From positions 1 to 64,000 of the forward strand of contig CAXXPV010000002.1 of assembly GCA_963675935.2 (NCBI GenBank): a DNA stretch of 64,000 nucleotides, in the 5' to 3' direction. Under the pieces are notes generated by a model. The model ran no database searches, was not told where the DNA came from, and saw nothing but the letters and a program-made list of their open reading frames with translations. Source of the stretch: G963675935 sp963675935 (GTDB lineage: Bacteria > Planctomycetota > Planctomycetia > Pirellulales > Thermoguttaceae). Both the position numbers and the translations under genes were made by a program. Positions within the stretch are counted from its first letter, which is position 1, and every line of letters starts with the position of its first letter. This document shows, piece by piece, positions 60,010 to 64,000 of the stretch.

Positions 60010-60131
60010 GCGAAGTCCCATTTTGGGGATAGATGGGAAAAACCGTCATTCTGAGCGCAGCGAAGAATCTCGTTGGCCCGCAGGAACTTACGCGATACCA
60101 CGGAGATTCTTCGCAGCGCTCAGAATGACGG
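60010..60131. repeat. Palindromic repeat, CCGTCATTCTGAGCGCAGCG type
   Basis: Arms 60043-60071 and 60103-60131 (one mismatch). The preceding stretch CTGCGAAGTCCCATTTTGGG and GATAGATGGGAAAAACC matches 47236-47270, so the element is longer than the stem. A TATAAT at 60190-60195 downstream could be the -10 of the GH20 gene, but its -35 is poor. The rest of 59893-60263 holds no gene. Confidence 0.8.
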
Positions 60132-60263
60132 TTTCCTGGACTTTGCAGTTCTCCAGGGGTTTCCCCCTATGCGGTGGGCAAGCCCGCCGTATAATCTAAA
60201 GTAGCGGATTCCAGCCTCCCCGAGCTTCTGCTTGAAATACGACATCCAAGAGAAAGGTTAATC

Positions 60264-62384
60264 GTGAAATATATCATCCGTGCCACGGCTCTTCTCGCCA
60301 TGACTACCGCTAGTTTCCTTGTTGCCGCCGAAGGCACGGGGCCTTTGAAGAACGCCGAGATTCGCGGCCTGGGCATCAATGTCATTCCTCGTCCCGCAAA
60401 AATCGAGGTCGGCAAAAGCAGTTTTACTCTGACCGCACAGACTTCGATCTTGGTCGGCGCAGATACGCAACAGATCGGCCGTTATCTCGCGGAAGTTCTC
60501 ACGCCAGCGACGGGCTTTCAACTCAAGGTGACGACGATAGCTTCCGGAAGCGGACGGGCCAACGCCATCGTACTGTCGCTCTCCGACGATGCCGGGCGTT
60601 TCGGCGACGAAGGATACGAGTTGCAGGTACTCGCCGACCGCGTGTCGATCAAGGCGGCGAAGCCCGCCGGATTGTTTTACGGCTGCCAGACGTTGCGGCA
60701 ATTGTTCCCCACTCAGATCGAGAGCGGAACCAAGGTCGCTGGCGTGGAATGGAGTGTGCCGGTCGTGAAGATCGAGGACAAGCCGCAGTTCGTATGGCGA
60801 GGGCTGATGCTTGACCCCGCTCGGCACTTCATCAGCAAGAAGGGAATCCTGAAATACATCGACTTGTTGGCTTATCACAAAATGAATCGGCTCCATCTGC
60901 ACCTGACCGACGTCGAAGGCTGGCGCGTCGAGATCAAGAAATATCCGCGGCTGACCGAGGTGGGCGCCTGGGCCGATCTGGGCGACGGCGTCAAGGTCGG
61001 CGGATTTTATACCCAGGACGACATCAAGGAGATCGTGGCCTATGCCGCCAAACGTTTCGTCGTGATTGTTCCCGAGATCGAGACACCGTCTCACTCCGGC
61101 GCGGCGATGGTGGCCTATCCGGAGTTGAACTGCTTCGGCACCCGGAAAAGCACTGCTTTGTTCGACATCGACCCGCTGTGCGGCTCCGAGTACTGCCCCG
61201 GCAACGACAAAGTCTTCGAGTTTCTCGACGATGTGTTTACGGAAGTGGCGCAGCTTTTCCCCGGTCCATACATCCATGTCGGCGGCGATGAAGCCGAGAT
61301 GCGCTACTGGGGCGAGTGTCCGAAGTGCAAGAAGCGGCAGAAAAAGGTTGGAAATCTACACGCGTGGTTCATGGAACGCGTGAAGACGATGGTCGAGTCC
61401 AAAGGCAAGCATATCATCGGTTGGGGCGGCGTCGCCAAGGACACGGTATTCACCTGCTGGGATCCCGATGGCAGTGGAGGATGGAATGCCGCCAAGAGCG
61501 GATGGGACGTCGTCATGTCCACCGGTAATAACCTGTACATCAACTTCAACATTGAAGGAGTGACGCTGAAGAGCACCTACGATTTCGACCCAGCGCCGGC
61601 CAGAGCCGGGCTGACGCCGGAGACGCGACGCCACGTCCTCGGAACCGAAGCCTGCCTGTGGGGAGAGATGGTTCCGGAAGACCATCTGGACGGCCAAGCG
61701 TTTCCGCGACTTCTGGCCGTCGCCGAACGGGGCTGGGGAATCGAACGGTGTGATTTCGACGATTTCGTGGAACGAGTCAAGGTTCACGTCAACCGGCTTG
61801 CGGGAATGGGCGTCCTAACGGGCCCCGCATTCCCATATCCGATCGTGCCAACCATTCCGGCCAGGATACGGAACGCTCTGCCGTCGATGATCTATTCATC
61901 GTGCCAAAATCAGAACGACGAAGACTGGCGCTGGGCGCTGACGGGAATCGCCCCGGGGCAAGGCTACGATTCGCTCCGCCCATTTCATGCGTTTGACGGC
62001 GACCTTGAAACCTATTACTTGACCTGGGGGCCGCGCAAGGATTTTGATACCTTCACGATCGTCGTCGAAAAGCCGGACGCCTTCAGCGGCGTCAAAGCCA
62101 TCACGGGCTTGGCCAACGGCGACCACATCCTTCGGCAAGGAGTGCTTGAAGTGTCGTGCGGCTATGGCCGGTGGAAAGAGGTGGCCCGGTTTGAAAAAGG
62201 CGTCGCCGAGGCGAAACTTGACGGCGCGCCGGTCGTGGCCGTCCGCATCCGCTCGACCGCCAACCAATCGCCGCTCGACTTGCTGGCGGTGCGCGAGATC
62301 ATCCTGGAGAAGGATGGCAAATCCACACTGAAGGCATTGTCGCCGGCGGAGCGTTTGAGGTTGCCGGCGGTTACTCCTAAATGA
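60264..62384 (+). CDS. Secreted beta-N-acetylhexosaminidase, GH20
   Basis: 706 residues. Signal peptide about 1-22 (LLAMTTASFLVAAEG), GH20b N-domain (about 36-165, IPRPAKIEVGKSSFTLTAQT), then the catalytic barrel with RGLMLDPARHFISKKGILKY and the substrate-assisted catalytic pair in HVGGDEAEM (Asp342-Glu343). TEACLWGEMVPEDH forms the far side of the site. A C-terminal beta domain (about 540-706) resembles the F5/8-type or chitobiase C-terminal domain. The enzyme removes terminal beta-linked GlcNAc or GalNAc. AAAGG lies about seven bases before the ATG. It stands alone and need not belong to the rhamnose locus. Confidence 0.92.
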   Translation: MKYIIRATALLAMTTASFLVAAEGTGPLKNAEIRGLGINVIPRPAKIEVGKSSFTLTAQTSILVGADTQQIGRYLAEVLTPATGFQLKVTTIASGSGRANAIVLSLSDDAGRFGDEGYELQVLADRVSIKAAKPAGLFYGCQTLRQLFPTQIESGTKVAGVEWSVPVVKIEDKPQFVWRGLMLDPARHFISKKGILKYIDLLAYHKMNRLHLHLTDVEGWRVEIKKYPRLTEVGAWADLGDGVKVGGFYTQDDIKEIVAYAAKRFVVIVPEIETPSHSGAAMVAYPELNCFGTRKSTALFDIDPLCGSEYCPGNDKVFEFLDDVFTEVAQLFPGPYIHVGGDEAEMRYWGECPKCKKRQKKVGNLHAWFMERVKTMVESKGKHIIGWGGVAKDTVFTCWDPDGSGGWNAAKSGWDVVMSTGNNLYINFNIEGVTLKSTYDFDPAPARAGLTPETRRHVLGTEACLWGEMVPEDHLDGQAFPRLLAVAERGWGIERCDFDDFVERVKVHVNRLAGMGVLTGPAFPYPIVPTIPARIRNALPSMIYSSCQNQNDEDWRWALTGIAPGQGYDSLRPFHAFDGDLETYYLTWGPRKDFDTFTIVVEKPDAFSGVKAITGLANGDHILRQGVLEVSCGYGRWKEVARFEKGVAEAKLDGAPVVAVRIRSTANQSPLDLLAVREIILEKDGKSTLKALSPAERLRLPAVTPK

Positions 62385-62468
62385 CCCTGCGTGATTCTGG
62401 GAGCCCTGGAGAACTTTGTTGTTTTCACAGGCGGCTAAACATTCAATCCCCTATCCCCCAATCTCTTT

Positions 62469-62495
62469 TGTAACCGTTTGCCCTCCCCGCGTGTA
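62469..62495 (+). promoter_or_regulatory. Possible ECF-type promoter upstream of the exported protein and sigma factor genes
   Basis: TGTAACC (62469-62475) and CGTGTA (62490-62495) are 14 bases apart, resembling the AAC / CGT elements of ECF-dependent promoters. If real, the ECF factor encoded at 63597 could control its own operon. The match is short. Confidence 0.25.
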
Positions 62496-62549
62496 TACAC
62501 CTATAGTTCACGTCCATTACAATACTCTTTGGAAGCGAAAGGTGGAACC

Positions 62550-63554
62550 ATGCGAGTGTATTCGACCCTGGCCATCGCGGCTATTTTGGGGTTTTGGGGA
62601 TTTTTGGGATCTGCGGGCTTGGCCCAGGCCGAGCCGTTGAACCTGAAACAGGTGGCGGCCGACGCCAAATGGGCGGCTCACGTCGATTTTGACGCCCTCC
62701 GAGCGGCCTCCGTCGCCAAAAAAGCCCACGAACAGTTCAAGGAAAAACACCCGGAAGCGGAACAGCATCTGGCCATGTTCCAGTCCGTGTGGAAGTTTAA
62801 CCCCTGCACCGATCTGCACGGCGTGACCATCTACGGCCAGCAGTTGAAAAAAGAAACCGGTGTCGCAATCGTTTGCGTCAAGGTCGATCAGGCAACGCTG
62901 CTCGAAAAGGCCAAGTTGGCCCCCGAGCATCGCGTGAGCACTTACGGCAAGCACGAGCTGCACACCTGGACCCACGCCAAAGGCTCGAAGCACCAGCGGA
63001 GCATGACCGGAACATTTTACGCCCCCGACGTCCTGGTGTTCGGCGGCTCGACCGATGAAGTGATGGCCGCGCTCGACGTGCTCGACGGCACGAAGCCGAA
63101 TCTGGCCGCCAAGGAGCCGTCGTTGGCCGGCGAAATTCCGCCGGGAGCGGTCGTCGTGGCCGGCGTGGGCGGGCTGTCCGAAGCCGACTTGCCCTGCAAA
63201 TCGCCCGTGGTCAAGCAGATCGATCTGCTCGTTCTGGCCGCCGGCGAAGACAAGGGCAAGGTATTCTTCGGCGCCAAAGCGACGGCGAAGGAAACCGAGA
63301 CGGCCCAGCAGTTGAAGACGGTCGTCGAAGGCGCCCGCGCGTTCGCCGTGATGGCGCATGGCGATGACGCCGACGTGATGAAGGTGATCAACGCCGTGAA
63401 AGTGTCGGTCAACGACAAGACGGTCGCGGTCGAATGCCGCGTCCCGGCCGACGACGTTTGGACGTGCATCCAGAAAGTGGCGAAGAAGATCGAGCGCGAT
63501 GGTTTGCCGCCGCATTTCGGTCCGCTCGGCCATCATCCGCCGAAAAACGATTAG
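62550..63554 (+). CDS. Exported protein of unknown function preceding an ECF sigma factor
   Basis: 334 residues from the ATG at 62550 (MRVYSTLAIAAILGFWGFLG), with GAAAGGTGG three to ten bases upstream. Signal peptide about 1-27 (GLAQAEP). The mature part is hydrophilic and alpha/beta: HVDFDALRAASVAKKAHEQF, DLHGVTIYGQQLKKETGVAI, VLVFGGSTDEVMAALDVLDG. No family recognised. Proteins of this length and pattern are frequent in planctomycetes. It is 42 bases upstream of the sigma factor gene and could be cotranscribed, possibly as part of its signalling, by inference only. Confidence 0.6.
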   Translation: MRVYSTLAIAAILGFWGFLGSAGLAQAEPLNLKQVAADAKWAAHVDFDALRAASVAKKAHEQFKEKHPEAEQHLAMFQSVWKFNPCTDLHGVTIYGQQLKKETGVAIVCVKVDQATLLEKAKLAPEHRVSTYGKHELHTWTHAKGSKHQRSMTGTFYAPDVLVFGGSTDEVMAALDVLDGTKPNLAAKEPSLAGEIPPGAVVVAGVGGLSEADLPCKSPVVKQIDLLVLAAGEDKGKVFFGAKATAKETETAQQLKTVVEGARAFAVMAHGDDADVMKVINAVKVSVNDKTVAVECRVPADDVWTCIQKVAKKIERDGLPPHFGPLGHHPPKND

Positions 63555-63596
63555 GGATTCAAGGAAACTGCTTGCGGTTTCGCACTAGCCACTACC

Positions 63597-64000
63597 ATGC
63601 ACAGTCTGGCCGATTCTCTGACGAGCGACGAGGAACTTGCCTGTCGAGCGCGGCTAGGCTGTGCGGCGAGTTTCGAGCGATTGTTGCGGCGATTCCAAAC
63701 CCCGGTGCTGCATTTCCTGCGGCGCCGGGGTTTTTCGTCCGATGCCGAAGACCTGACGCAAGAGACGTTCCTCCGCGCGTTCCAGAACTTGCATCAATAC
63801 GATAGCCGGCGCCCGTTTTCGGCCTGGCTGTTCACAATTGCCCGGAATGCAAGCCTCAACCATCGCCGGCGTCTTCGCCCGACGGCCAATCTTCCAACGG
63901 TCGAATCGAGCGTGACGACAGATCTTCCGCCGCTCGACGCCTTGGTGAAGGAGGAAAACCGTCGTCGGCTTTGGGACCGCGCGGCCGAAGTTCTACCCGA
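63597..64000 (+). CDS. ECF RNA polymerase sigma factor, 3' end outside the window
   Basis: 134 codons are visible from the ATG at 63597 (MHSLADSLTSDEELACRARL). Region 2 is complete: FERLLRRFQTPVLHFLRRRG, the core-binding AEDLTQETFLRAFQNLHQYD and the -10 recognition helix RPFSAWLFTIARNASLNHRR. A linker with low conservation follows, and the start of region 4 (VKEENRRRLWDRAAEVLP) reaches the window edge. Typical ECF factors have 170-200 residues, so roughly 50 are missing. No anti-sigma gene is visible yet; one may follow downstream. Confidence 0.85.
   Translation, partial: MHSLADSLTSDEELACRARLGCAASFERLLRRFQTPVLHFLRRRGFSSDAEDLTQETFLRAFQNLHQYDSRRPFSAWLFTIARNASLNHRRRLRPTANLPTVESSVTTDLPPLDALVKEENRRRLWDRAAEVLP

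Overview
The window reads as chromosomal DNA of a planctomycete, probably Pirellulales-like. The evidence is GC-rich coding sequence, a DUF1559 pseudopilin-like protein followed by a small lipoprotein, two PEP-CTERM proteins, a XylR/AraC hybrid regulator, many secreted glycoside hydrolases, and an ExbB/ExbD-type operon with a large PQQ-propeller protein. No rRNA, tRNA or CRISPR array was seen.

Layout. 1-1655 holds the end of an unknown membrane-anchored protein and a frameshifted glycosyltransferase-39-like relic on the minus strand. 1958-5134 carries two plus-strand transporters (NCS1 permease; MgtC/DUF4010). 5199-46133 is one long minus-strand carbohydrate locus. In transcription order it contains: a cyclase-family hydrolase, 2-oxoacid dehydrogenase E1-alpha and a lipoyl-less E2 core; a XylR/AraC regulator; GH95; a PEP-CTERM protein, a DUF1559 protein and a lipoprotein; five tandem DUF5060/DUF4038 glycosidase paralogues; a ROK sugar kinase, cupin phosphoglucose isomerase, E1-beta and a free lipoyl protein; IS copy 2; a RhaT-type L-rhamnose/H+ symporter and a PEP-CTERM propeller protein; IS copy 1; then GH106, a URO-D-like protein, GH29, a six-hairpin glycosidase and GH78. 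The enzyme set (rhamnosidases, fucosidases, apiosidase-like proteins, rhamnose import) points to a glycan rich in L-rhamnose, L-fucose/L-galactose and perhaps apiose, such as a rhamnogalacturonan. The substrate is inferred.

Three copies of a 31-bp motif (23 of 31 positions identical) lie immediately upstream of putative -35 boxes before the cyclase/E1-alpha/E2 operon, before GH95 and before the PEP-CTERM/DUF1559/DUF4038 run. One copy lies 8 bp beyond the regulator gene. They are the best candidate operators of this locus.

46607-59587 is plus strand: a YqgE-like gene, then an operon for an alpha/alpha-toroid protein, an ExbB/TolQ-like motor protein, two ExbD/TolR-like proteins, a TonB-like protein, a 1190-residue TPR/PQQ-propeller protein, a solute-binding-like lipid- or periplasm-side protein and an unrecognised secreted protein. 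59588-60263 holds a decayed Phd/PIN toxin-antitoxin pair and a palindromic repeat. 60264-64000 holds GH20, an unrecognised exported protein and the start of an ECF sigma factor gene that runs off the window.

Intergenic spaces are full of dispersed palindromic repeats of several families. Both copies of a 1702-bp insertion sequence sit in the same position of one such palindrome.
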